Positions 1 to 6,418 of a DNA stretch of 6,418 nucleotides are shown piece by piece. Under the pieces are notes generated by a model, which worked only from the letters and a program-made list of their open reading frames with translations, did no database searches and had not been told where the DNA came from. Each line of letters opens with the position of its first letter. Position 1 is the stretch's first letter. Source of the stretch: CAXBPY01 sp003455275 (GTDB lineage: Bacteria > Bacteroidota > Bacteroidia > Chitinophagales > UBA10324). The translations under genes and the position numbers were made by a program. The stretch spans positions 1 to 6,418 of the forward strand of contig CAXBPY010000092.1 in the NCBI GenBank assembly GCA_963977675.1. The letters run 5' to 3'.

Positions 1-3000
1 GTACTTGCAATTGAAGCTCCGGCTGAATTATTCATTTGAAGATTATAGAAAGTTTCAGCCCCGGTAATTGTTTGTGCAGATGTTCCATTCAGAATTACGG
101 TGCTTGTTCCTTCAGTAAATCCGGCATTACTGTAATCCGTCCAATTTCCTTTTACATTAATGTTATTGTTATTTGAAACAAGAATCGTTGAAACATTTGT
201 GTTAGAAATAAGAACATTGCCTTTTACATATAGCGTAGATCCTCCACCGGTAGGATAAATGGAAAGCTGATTAGAAAGAGCACCCGACATAGCAATAAGA
301 GAAAGGTTGTTTAATTGAGCAACAGTAACTCCATTTGAAGTTGTATTAGAAATATAGCTTAGTGCTCCCCCAATATCGAAATTAAAAAGCATAGTTCCGG
401 TGAAACTGAAATTAGAACTTGAAGAAGTTGCACTACCCAATTTTAAAGCACCGCCTATCGTAAAGGTATTACCATTATCATATAAAACTGATGTTCCTGT
501 AAAATTCCCGGTAAGATCATTATCAACATAAAGGTTAGAGTTAGCGGAATTGAAACTCAAACTTCCGGAAGATTTAGTGGCATTCATATAAAGGCAATAG
601 AATGAATTTCCGCCTCCGTTAAAAGTCTGAGTGTTATTGTTAATGCAATTGATTGTTAAATTGTTTTTGCAATTTGTAGAAGCCATAGTTCCACTATTCT
701 GCATAGTAAAGTTACCGCCAAGAGCAAGAGAAACTCCGCTTGTTCCAGCATCATAAATAGCAGCATCAACAGTCAGATCTCCTGAAACTGTAAGGTTTCC
801 ATTTTGAGTTTTAGAGTTTGAACCCGAGTATTTTAATTTAGCATAACTAATTCCAGATTCAACCGGCTGTGCTGTGCTTCCGGAATATTCAACCAAAGAA
901 CCTGTATTGCAGGTATAAGTATTATTTGTTGTGCTGAAATTATAGAATGCCTTTGAACCATATATGTTCAACCAGCCATTGCTTTCAATTATCAAATTGC
1001 AGCCACCTGTTCCACTTGAATTAGAATTAATAGAGTCCACATAAATTTCTCCACCATCTTTAATATCTATGATATAATTTCCTGAAGTGTTTGAAGATCT
1101 CATATAAAAAATACCATTCACATTCAGCGTTCCGTAAACTGTAATGGTTCCTGTTCTTGTTCCGCCGCTTGTGCCCGTTGTTCCATCCATTGCTACATTA
1201 CCCGTTGCTGATGGAGTAGAAACAATATTACCTGCATTGATGGTTACATTAAAAGCAGTGGTGTTCTGATTATTGTAAATCACCGTCCTGTTGCTGCCGA
1301 TAATATTGAAATCAATATTCATATCAATATACAAATCAGTAGTTGTATTTGTGTTATTGGTTTTACGCAGCGCAGCAATCTTGCAGGTTCCGGTTCCACC
1401 AATAAAGCACGGATTACCTTCCATGTTCAAACTGATACCATCATTAGTTGCACCATTTCCAATAGTTCCATTACAAATCACCTGTGTAAATACAGTTACG
1501 AAGTATTGATTCGTAGATTGATTGCAATAAAGTTTCCCTCCAGCATCAATCAGTAAAGTAGCAACCTGTGAAGCAGTTGCAGTTGAATTCATAGTCACTG
1601 TGCTACCGCTCCGTATTTCAACAGAAGCAGTGCTGCTACTTGGAAAGGTGGTAGTATTGCTCCATGTTCCGGCACTATAGGTTTGCCAAAGTGTAGTTGA
1701 ATTCCAGTTACCACTCGTTGAGCTTCTTGTTCTGAAATCTCCGTTTGAAAAATTAGGAACACCAGAAGCTGTTACACCCGAACTCCAATAAGTTCCTTTG
1801 CGCACATAAATTTTTAGGTTGTAAGTAGTTCCATTTATTAATCCAAAGATTGTTCTGGTAGAAGCATTTCCCTGGAAAACAATAAACTCATTTGAAGGGG
1901 CATTGATTTCAGAAATATCATCATGATAAAACTGAGTTGCATCATAGGCACTTCCATCACCTGTAGGAACTGAGGACACTGAAGCATTATCAGTCGCGAT
2001 GATTAATACCTCATCAAAGCATGAAGATGGGTTTGTCCAGTTCACAGTAAGTTTATCAACTGCCGGTGTAACAGAAACCCCAGTTACATTCGGAACGCCC
2101 GACAACTGACTCACAGTTGAAGTAGCTGCTGAGTAAACTGTAGCAGAGTAAGCATACGCTCTGAAATAATATGTTTGACCGGCAGTTAATCCAGTTACAG
2201 TTACTGTAGTTCCAGTTCCTGAATAAACAAGTTTGTCAGTTCCATAAGTAGTAGCCGAACCAAAATTACTATTAGCACCAGTGTAAGTTGTATTTCCGTT
2301 TCCACTTGGGGTATGAGATGGTGCGCTTCCCTGCCGCGCGAAAATGATAATGTTATTATATCCTCCGGCAGGCAGTGTCCATGACAATGCAATATCTCCG
2401 TTCGATCCACAATCTGTTGCAAAAGAACCGGGAGTGTTTGGAACAGTTACTACTGATAAATCAGTTGATCCTGATGAAAGATAAGTTTCATTTCCAGAGT
2501 TACAGTTATATTCAAAAACTTTAAAGTCATATCCATATCCGGCAGTTAGCCCTGTAATAGTTTGAGAATTGCTGCATCCGTTGTAAACCACATACTCGTT
2601 GGTAGCAATTGTGCTGCCGCTTCCATAAGCAGCATTTGCTGTATAAGTGGTACCATTTGTTGGCGTTCCTGAAATAAGCACATTCTGTTTTGCAACAAGA
2701 ATTCTATTTGCTCCGTTTCCATTTGACCAGTTAATGGTTGTTTGGGTAGAAGTTGTTCCGGAAGCAGATAAAGAAGAAGCATTTGTAGTTGGAGCTGTGC
2801 ATACGCTTGTGATACTTGAAGGAATAGAATTGTAAATAGTAAAATCATCAGCGAAAAGTGTTGCCACATTTGATGTGCTACTTTGACCTATAAAAGTAAT
2901 TGCATTAATGTTTGTGTTGTTTGCTAATCCATCGCTTGGTAAATCATCACTTATCAGGTTTCCATTAATCCACAAATCATAGGTATTGATAGGAACCGTT

Positions 3001-3626
3001 TCGCTTGTGCTTCCATAAGTATAAGTAGAAGTTCCTGCGCTTTGATTGTTACCCATTATTTCCACTTTGTAAACAACCCCCTGATTCCAGCATCCACTTA
3101 TTGTGCTCCAGGAAGCATCATTATATTCGAGAGTAAGCGCCCCACTTGCACCATAAGTCCATCTTAAAGAAACAAAAGCATCTTGTGCATTAAAATCACT
3201 TGTGTTATTAAAAGTTGTTCCTGATGCATTTGATCCCTGATAAAATGCCCAGTTACCTGATGATGCTGTTGTTCCTCCTGAATTATCTCCGAATAGAACA
3301 TAGAACTGAGTATAAAAAACCTTTGCACTCGTGTATTGATAAACAGGAGTTGCCTTCACCACACTTGCACCGGTAGATGCAATTGCTTTCATTTCAGTGT
3401 TAGTTCCTAACGATGTAAGCCCCGGATTTGTTAATGCTACCGAACCACCTTGTCCGTTTGAAATGCGAACATAAGTAGTTCCCGATGTAGGGTTTGGAAG
3501 CAAAGAAGTTGAAGTTCCGTTACTGGTGCTGAAGCTACCAGTTCCTGATCCGAAATTTTGCACTGAAGTTTGTGCAAGAAGAGTGTTTGCCAAAAGGGCG
3601 AAAAGAAGCGTGTAAAGTTTTCTCAT
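1..3626 (-). CDS. Giant exported multi-domain surface protein (lectin-like domain, three FN3 modules, beta-strand repeats), 3' end beyond window
   Basis: The frame is open for 1208 codons from ATG at 3626 to the left edge with no stop, so the C-terminus is missing. Residues 1-18 form a signal peptide (MRKLYTLLFALLANTLLA, probable cleavage before Q19), which supports this start. The leader is A-rich with no Shine-Dalgarno, as usual in Bacteroidota. Residues about 22-268 resemble a concanavalin/LamG-type beta-sandwich, ending in FADDFTIYNS. Residues about 278-624 hold three FN3-type modules. Residues 630-680 carry a Trp-rich motif (GNWNSTTLW, then TW and a VEIRSGSTV strand), often found where beta-helix regions of Bacteroidota surface proteins begin. 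The rest, to 1208, is Asn/Gly/Ser/Thr-rich predicted beta strand with recurring motifs. No catalytic motif is visible. I infer an adhesin or structural surface protein, probably T9SS-exported, but the sorting domain that would prove this lies outside the window. Coding and direction are near certain; function is not known. Confidence 0.93.
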   Translation of the reverse strand, partial: MRKLYTLLFALLANTLLAQTSVQNFGSGTGSFSTSNGTSTSLLPNPTSGTTYVRISNGQGGSVALTNPGLTSLGTNTEMKAIASTGASVVKATPVYQYTSAKVFYTQFYVLFGDNSGGTTASSGNWAFYQGSNASGTTFNNTSDFNAQDAFVSLRWTYGASGALTLEYNDASWSTISGCWNQGVVYKVEIMGNNQSAGTSTYTYGSTSETVPINTYDLWINGNLISDDLPSDGLANNTNINAITFIGQSSTSNVATLFADDFTIYNSIPSSITSVCTAPTTNASSLSASGTTSTQTTINWSNGNGANRILVAKQNVLISGTPTNGTTYTANAAYGSGSTIATNEYVVYNGCSNSQTITGLTAGYGYDFKVFEYNCNSGNETYLSSGSTDLSVVTVPNTPGSFATDCGSNGDIALSWTLPAGGYNNIIIFARQGSAPSHTPSGNGNTTYTGANSNFGSATTYGTDKLVYSGTGTTVTVTGLTAGQTYYFRAYAYSATVYSAATSTVSQLSGVPNVTGVSVTPAVDKLTVNWTNPSSCFDEVLIIATDNASVSSVPTGDGSAYDATQFYHDDISEINAPSNEFIVFQGNASTRTIFGLINGTTYNLKIYVRKGTYWSSGVTASGVPNFSNGDFRTRSSTSGNWNSTTLWQTYSAGTWSNTTTFPSSSTASVEIRSGSTVTMNSTATASQVATLLIDAGGKLYCNQSTNQYFVTVFTQVICNGTIGNGATNDGISLNMEGNPCFIGGTGTCKIAALRKTNNTNTTTDLYIDMNIDFNIIGSNRTVIYNNQNTTAFNVTINAGNIVSTPSATGNVAMDGTTGTSGGTRTGTITVYGTLNVNGIFYMRSSNTSGNYIIDIKDGGEIYVDSINSNSSGTGGCNLIIESNGWLNIYGSKAFYNFSTTNNTYTCNTGSLVEYSGSTAQPVESGISYAKLKYSGSNSKTQNGNLTVSGDLTVDAAIYDAGTSGVSLALGGNFTMQNSGTMASTNCKNNLTINCINNNTQTFNGGGNSFYCLYMNATKSSGSLSFNSANSNLYVDNDLTGNFTGTSVLYDNGNTFTIGGALKLGSATSSSSNFSFTGTMLFNFDIGGALSYISNTTSNGVTVAQLNNLSLIAMSGALSNQLSIYPTGGGSTLYVKGNVLISNTNVSTILVSNNNNINVKGNWTDYSNAGFTEGTSTVILNGTSAQTITGAETFYNLQMNNSAGASIAS
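3..905 (-). repeat. Recurring beta-strand motif units in the distal part of the giant surface protein
   Basis: At least three imperfect copies of a unit can be read: residues 908-953 (768-905; GSLVEYSGSTAQPV, then YAKLKYSGSNSKT), 992-1040 (507-653; NTQTFNGGGNSFYCLYMN, then SSGSL) and 1173-1208 (3-110; STVILNGTSAQTITG, then FYNLQMNNSAG). The shared pattern is roughly V-x-(F/L/Y)-(N/S)-G-x-x-x-Q-x-(I/F)-x-G, then (F/Y)-Y-x-L-x-(M/Y)-(N/S)-x-(S/T)-x-G. Between them lie G-(N/D)-(F/L)-T and GGALKLG strand/turn segments. The pattern suits a stacked beta-helix or beta-roll stalk. The last copy runs into the window edge, so the array probably continues. The copies are divergent at DNA level, which suggests an old protein repeat and not a recent duplication. 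Confidence 0.6.
1755..2795 (-). repeat. Three tandem FN3-type modules within the giant surface protein
   Basis: The approximate modules are residues 278-395 (2442-2795), 396-510 (2097-2441) and 511-624 (1755-2096). Each has the same order of landmarks: an early Trp strand (TINWSNG, ALSWTLP, TVNWTNP), a strand of hydrophobic residues (RILVAKQ, NIIIFAR, EVLIIAT), a P-T-x-G or P-S-G turn leading to a TxY strand (NGTTYTA, NTTYTG, GSAYDA), a (Y/L/I)V(Y/F)xG strand (EYVVYNG, DKLVYSG, EFIVFQG), then a GLTAG or GLING turn followed by Y-x-(F/L)-(K/R). This is the long FN3 variant common in Bacteroidota secreted proteins. The third module is the most diverged. Such modules usually serve as spacers or carbohydrate/protein-binding units; no ligand can be inferred. 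Module borders are estimates by eye. Confidence 0.75.
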
Positions 3627-3683
3627 GTTGAGCGAATTGAATTTTATTTAAAATCCCTCTGCGCATATTTTGTATTGGTGCGC

Positions 3684-3713
3684 CAAATATTTTTGTTAAG
3701 GGAGAATTGCCAA
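3684..3713 (-). promoter_or_regulatory. Candidate Bacteroidota promoter of the giant surface protein gene
   Basis: Reading the minus strand, TTG at 3713-3711 is followed after 19 bases by AATATTTG at 3691-3684. This resembles the Bacteroidota pattern TTG, 17-23 bases, TAnnTTTG, with one mismatch in the -7 element (A for the first T). The expected start of transcription would leave a leader of about 50 bases before the ATG at 3626. It is the best match in the 154-base gap, but such AT-rich matches also arise by chance. Confidence 0.4.
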
Positions 3714-3780
3714 TATTATTACCGATGAAATGATGAATTTATCCTTCAGAATAATTATTACCTCGCCAATTGGTATAAAC

Positions 3781-3797
3781 TCAGGCAAAATGCCTGA
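3781..3797 (-). terminator. Hairpin overlapping the chrA stop codon, possible weak terminator
   Basis: The sequence tcaggca-aaa-tgcctga is a perfect 7-bp inverted repeat with a 3-base loop. On the transcript it covers the last codons and the TGA stop of chrA. It is followed by GTTTATACC, which is not a clean U-tract, so it is at best a weak intrinsic terminator. It could instead be a 3'-end stabilising stem. No better terminator is visible between chrA and the surface protein gene. Confidence 0.35.
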
Positions 3798-4977
3798 ATG
3801 CAAATCCTGCAATCAATCCAAGCAAAACGAGAAGTGGCGATGGAATTTTTGTGAATTGCAAAAGACAGAAGGTGGAAGCTATCACAAACAAATTCACCAT
3901 TTGAAATTCAAGATTGGAATACAAAATCATTGCAGCACCAAGCACCATCCCTGTTGCTGCGGCATTTATTCCTTCAAGTGAACGCTGAATAAAACGATAA
4001 CTTTTCAAATATTGCCATAACGGATAGATGAAAAAAACCATGAGTGCTCCAGGCATAAAAATTCCGATGGTGCCGAGTAAGCATCCAAGTATTTGATAGT
4101 TCAATCCAAATTCTTTCAGCGCCATTCCACCGCTGAATGTTGCAAATGCAAATGCTGGTCCCGGTACAGCCTGATTCAATGCATAACCACTTATGAATTC
4201 ATTGGCGGTCAGATAAGCGCGGTGTTTTACAAATTGTTCGAACATCATGGGTACCAATACACCACCACCACCAAATGTTATAGAACCGAAACGCAAAAAA
4301 TTTTCAAACAAAATTGCTGAACGATGATGTGTAATAGCACCAACCACTGCTGCACCAATCAATAAGAGAATGAGTAATCCAAGATTGAGAGAAGAAACCC
4401 TCCAATTTACACCAGGCCTATTAGAAAGCGGAGGGAGAATTTTTCTGTTCGAAAAGTTGGTGATCATTCCACATACAAATAGCATTACAGGAAAAACCCA
4501 GGGAGCATTTAGGAAAACAGTAATCGCGAGTGATAGCAGCATGAGAAATACGCCAACTTCATTTTTGATAACTGTTCTTCCTATTTTAAAAGCAGCAAAC
4601 AAAATGAACCCAATTGCCATTGGCTGAACAAACACTAAGAAATCAAGTGAGAAACCTTTTGCTTCATAGTAAGTAAATGCGAGTGTGAGTGCAGTCATAA
4701 AAAGAGCTGCAGGCAATGCCCATACTGCAAGTGCAATCCAGGCGAGTGAAGCTCCTCCTCGCTTTAAAGCAATAGTGATAAGTGTTTGTGTAGAAGTTGG
4801 TCCGGGAAGCATGGAGCAAAAAGCCAGTGCCTCCATTAATTCTTCTTCGGATAAATATTTTCTGCGACGGACAAAAAGCTGAAGCATCATAGCAATATGA
4901 GCCTGAGGTCCGCCAAAGGCTGTTACTCCAAGCAGGAAAGTATCTCTGATAAAAAGCAGATTCCTTCCCCTCAACAT
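3781..4977 (-). CDS. chrA: Chromate transporter ChrA (CHR family), two-domain form
   Basis: This 398-residue inner-membrane protein belongs to the CHR family, whose characterised long members expel chromate driven by membrane potential; the length is normal for the two-domain form. Both halves carry the family signatures. N-half: FGGPQAHIAM at 21-30 and LPGPTSTQ at 57-64. C-half: FGGGGVLVPMM at 235-245 and VPGPAFAFATFSGG at 271-284. The halves thus form an internal duplication, joined by a polar linker around 173-195. Hydrophobic stretches at about 76-103, 113-133, 142-172, 198-215, 292-320, 335-354 and 360-397 fit a polytopic membrane protein. The start is ATG, 6 bases after the stop of the upstream oxygenase, with no Shine-Dalgarno, so translation is probably coupled and the two genes co-transcribed. 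No chrB-like regulator is present. The family assignment is firm; chromate as the physiological substrate is inference. Confidence 0.93.
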   Translation of the reverse strand: MLRGRNLLFIRDTFLLGVTAFGGPQAHIAMMLQLFVRRRKYLSEEELMEALAFCSMLPGPTSTQTLITIALKRGGASLAWIALAVWALPAALFMTALTLAFTYYEAKGFSLDFLVFVQPMAIGFILFAAFKIGRTVIKNEVGVFLMLLSLAITVFLNAPWVFPVMLFVCGMITNFSNRKILPPLSNRPGVNWRVSSLNLGLLILLLIGAAVVGAITHHRSAILFENFLRFGSITFGGGGVLVPMMFEQFVKHRAYLTANEFISGYALNQAVPGPAFAFATFSGGMALKEFGLNYQILGCLLGTIGIFMPGALMVFFIYPLWQYLKSYRFIQRSLEGINAAATGMVLGAAMILYSNLEFQMVNLFVIASTFCLLQFTKIPSPLLVLLGLIAGFAFRHFA

Positions 4978-4983
4978 AACCTG

Positions 4984-5940
4984 CTAAGCTTTTGGTTTCT
5001 TCAATCCAATTTCAATAAGCCGCTCATCCAGATAACCGCCTGCTGTTATGTCATCATATTTTTTGGGGTTATCGAAATTGACACATGTTGCGAGACAGTT
5101 AAGTTTCATTTCGCTGCGTGGATGAAGAAAAAATGGAATACTATATCTGGATGTGCCCCACATTTCTTTAGGCGGATTAACCACACGGTGTGTTGTGCTT
5201 CTTAAATAATCATTCGTGAGCCTTTGAAGCATGTCGCCAACATTAACTATAATATGTCCCTGTTGCGCGGTTGCGTTTAGCCAGCTACCATCTTTTTTCT
5301 GCACTTGCAAACCTTCTGCACTTGCCCCAACAAGAAGAGTAATAAGATTGATATCCTCATGTTCTTCTGCCCTTAACGCCCCATCTGGTTCTTCAGTTAT
5401 AGGCGGATAATGAATTGCACGCAGTATGCTGTTACCATTATGAATTTTATCGTCGAAATAATTTTCCTGTAGTTTTAAATAGGTTGCAATTGCACGAAGC
5501 AATTGCCTTCCGCAGTTTTCAAAACTTCTGAATGCATGAAGTCCCGCTTCATTAAATCCCGGGAGTTCGTCTACCCAAAGATTATCGGGGTATTCAGATT
5601 TTATAGCATCTCCATCAATAACTGTTTGACCAAATTGCCAAAACTCTTTCAGATCACCTTTTGTACTGTGCTTTGCATGTTCTTTCCCAAACGATGTATA
5701 TCCACGCTGACCCGCCAGTTCTTTTCGTTCATACTTGCGTTTTATTTCATCAGGCAAACTGAAAAATGCTTTCACCTCACGATATAAATCTTCAATCAGT
5801 GCATCTGTTATTCCGTGATTTTTTACCGATACAAATCCTACTTCTCGATAGGCGTCTCCGAGAGATTTAATAAATCCCTGCTTTTTGTCTGGATCATTAG
5901 AACTAAAATGACTAAGGTCAACTACCGGTATACTATTCAT
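4984..5940 (-). CDS. 2-oxoglutarate/Fe(II)-dependent oxygenase, isopenicillin N synthase-like
   Basis: This 318-residue cytoplasmic enzyme belongs to the non-haem iron superfamily that includes isopenicillin N synthase and plant dioxygenases. Residues about 4-110 match the N-terminal DIOX_N region (IPVVDLSHF, then AYREVGFVSVKNHGI at 30-44). Residues about 170-275 form the jelly-roll oxygenase core. The iron-binding triad is visible: H194 and D196 in EEHEDINLITLL, and H251 in STTHRVVNPP. R265 and S267 (RYS) fit the RxS motif that binds the 2-oxoglutarate carboxylate. All catalytic residues are intact and the length is typical. The start at 5940 puts IPVVDL at residue 4, as expected. The leader is A-rich with no Shine-Dalgarno. 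The gene is first of a likely pair with chrA, 6 bases downstream. No biosynthetic genes lie nearby, so neither an antibiotic nor any other substrate can be assigned; the family covers hydroxylation, desaturation and ring closure. Confidence 0.92.
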   Translation of the reverse strand: MNSIPVVDLSHFSSNDPDKKQGFIKSLGDAYREVGFVSVKNHGITDALIEDLYREVKAFFSLPDEIKRKYERKELAGQRGYTSFGKEHAKHSTKGDLKEFWQFGQTVIDGDAIKSEYPDNLWVDELPGFNEAGLHAFRSFENCGRQLLRAIATYLKLQENYFDDKIHNGNSILRAIHYPPITEEPDGALRAEEHEDINLITLLVGASAEGLQVQKKDGSWLNATAQQGHIIVNVGDMLQRLTNDYLRSTTHRVVNPPKEMWGTSRYSIPFFLHPRSEMKLNCLATCVNFDNPKKYDDITAGGYLDERLIEIGLKKPKA

Positions 5941-5965
5941 TGTGTTTATTTTTATTGAGGGAGCA

Positions 5966-5973
5966 CAAAAGTA
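5966..5973 (-). promoter_or_regulatory. Candidate -7 promoter element for the oxygenase-chrA pair
   Basis: On the minus strand TACTTTTG matches the Bacteroidota -7 consensus TAnnTTTG exactly and lies 25 bases before the ATG at 5940, a plausible leader length. No TTG is present at the usual 17-23 base spacing upstream; the region there is purine-rich (AGAAAGAGGAG). The element is therefore supported on one half only. The 111-base gap holds no obvious terminator for the gene upstream. Confidence 0.5.
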
Positions 5974-6051
5974 TATTTCTACTCTTATTTTCTCCTCTTT
6001 CTAAAAGTTGAAAATTAAAGCAGCAGGGAAATAAGAATTGGGCTCAGGAAA

Positions 6052-6418
6052 CTATTTACTTATCAAAACAGTGGTTGAATAATCTTTCGCACTGTTTCGG
6101 ATACGGACGAAATAAATTCCATTCGGTAAATTATTATTTAGCTGAAGATTTTTTGTTATGATACCTGAAACAGCATTCACTTCTTCTTCATAAATTTTTG
6201 CTCCGCTGATATTCAGAATTTCCAAATGATATTTTCCTTCTGCATTCGTGATAATTGTGAAAGAAAAATTTCCAGTTCCGGGATTTGATTGAAAATTGAA
6301 TTCTCCTTTTGAAATTTTATTTGCTTCTGTTTCTTCGAAAGATTTTTTCTGATCCAAAGTTTTGAAGAAAATACTTTTTGTAAATTCAGTTCCGGATTTC
6401 CAGTAACATTCATTCAGC
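6052..6418 (-). CDS. C-terminal end of a T9SS-secreted protein (type A sorting domain), 5' end beyond window
   Basis: The frame is open from the right edge to TAG at 6054-6052, giving the last 121 residues. From about visible residue 38 it matches the type A T9SS (Por) C-terminal sorting domain: FNFQSNPGTGNFSF (the usual NP-x-x-G-x-F turn), then YHLEILNISGAKIYEEE, then LPNGIYFVRIRN and a final TTVLISK strand. In this family the domain directs export across the outer membrane and is normally cleaved, with release or attachment to A-LPS at the surface. The 37 residues before it (CYWKSGTEFTKS and on to a Lys/Glu-rich linker) match nothing I recognise, so the cargo function is unknown. A TTG codon at 6357-6355 lies in this frame but is internal, because the frame is open and protein-like upstream of it. 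The stop is 111 bases before the oxygenase start. Confidence 0.88.
   Translation of the reverse strand, partial: LNECYWKSGTEFTKSIFFKTLDQKKSFEETEANKISKGEFNFQSNPGTGNFSFTIITNAEGKYHLEILNISGAKIYEEEVNAVSGIITKNLQLNNNLPNGIYFVRIRNSAKDYSTTVLISK

Noticed and set aside
1291..1509. 72-codon plus-strand frame with a hydrophobic start
   Set aside because: It is antisense to the continuous surface protein frame; the apparent membrane-like run mirrors Asn/Thr/Asp-rich codons on the other strand.
2201..2422. 73-codon minus-strand frame
   Set aside because: It is an out-of-frame shadow of the second FN3-type module, whose own frame is continuous and motif-bearing.
2546..2869. 107-codon minus-strand frame rich in Leu and Gln
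   Set aside because: It lies wholly inside the giant surface gene in another frame; the Leu/Gln bias is what a frame shift of Thr/Ser/Asn-rich codons produces. No start signal or recognisable domain.
1..3626. Possible CRISPR array or recent DNA tandem repeat because of repetitive-looking text
   Set aside because: The similarity is at protein level only; there are no identical spaced repeats, and the reading frame is unbroken.
3750..3773. Short palindromes aataattatt (3750-3759) and ccaattgg (3766-3773) downstream of chrA
   Set aside because: Both are short and AT-rich in an AT-rich gap, expected by chance, and have no clear position relative to a promoter.
3730..3981. 83-codon plus-strand frame with several Cys residues
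   Set aside because: Most of it is antisense to the 3' end of chrA, and it has no domain or promoter support.
4897..5205. 102-codon plus-strand frame across the chrA/oxygenase junction
   Set aside because: It is antisense to two well-supported genes and has no recognisable protein features.
6052..6357. A separate 101-residue gene starting at TTG 6357
   Set aside because: The frame is open and plausible upstream to the window edge, and sorting domains occur at the ends of larger secreted proteins, so the TTG is an internal Leu codon.
6213..6413. 66-codon minus-strand frame at the right edge
   Set aside because: It overlaps the T9SS sorting-domain frame out of phase; the sorting-domain frame has clear family motifs and this one has none.

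Overview
The window reads as chromosomal DNA from a member of the Bacteroidota. Three signs support this. A type IX secretion (Por) C-terminal sorting domain ends one gene. Another gene encodes a very large Ser/Thr/Asn/Gly-rich surface protein with the fibronectin-III module style common in that phylum. The gene starts lack Shine-Dalgarno sequences, sit behind A-rich leaders, and at two of them a match or near-match to the Bacteroidota -7 promoter element (TAnnTTTG) can be found. Genus cannot be told from the sequence alone.

All four genes are on the minus strand, so transcription runs from high to low coordinates. 6418-6052 is the 3' end of a secreted protein gene, of which essentially only the T9SS sorting tail is visible. 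5940-4984 is a complete isopenicillin-N-synthase-like 2-oxoglutarate/Fe(II) oxygenase. 4977-3781 is a complete two-domain chromate transporter (ChrA/CHR family), starting 6 bases after the oxygenase stop, so the pair is probably one transcript. A 7-bp hairpin overlaps the chrA stop codon. After a 154-base gap with a plausible promoter, 3626 to the left edge is the first 1208 codons of a giant exported protein: signal peptide, lectin-like beta-sandwich, three tandem FN3-type modules, then a long beta-strand-rich region with recurring motifs. This gene has no stop codon in the window, so its true length and C-terminus are unknown.

Functionally there are two themes. Two genes (6052-6418 and 1-3626) point to the T9SS-dependent cell surface or secretome. 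The oxygenase-chrA pair between them looks like a small cytoplasmic/inner-membrane operon whose substrate cannot be read from sequence. No RNA gene, mobile element, CRISPR array or plus-strand gene was found. I see no convincing new multi-gene system. The most checkable curiosities are the oxygenase-chrA pairing, the stop-codon hairpin, the imperfect palindrome over the surface-gene promoter, and the repeat architecture of the giant protein.
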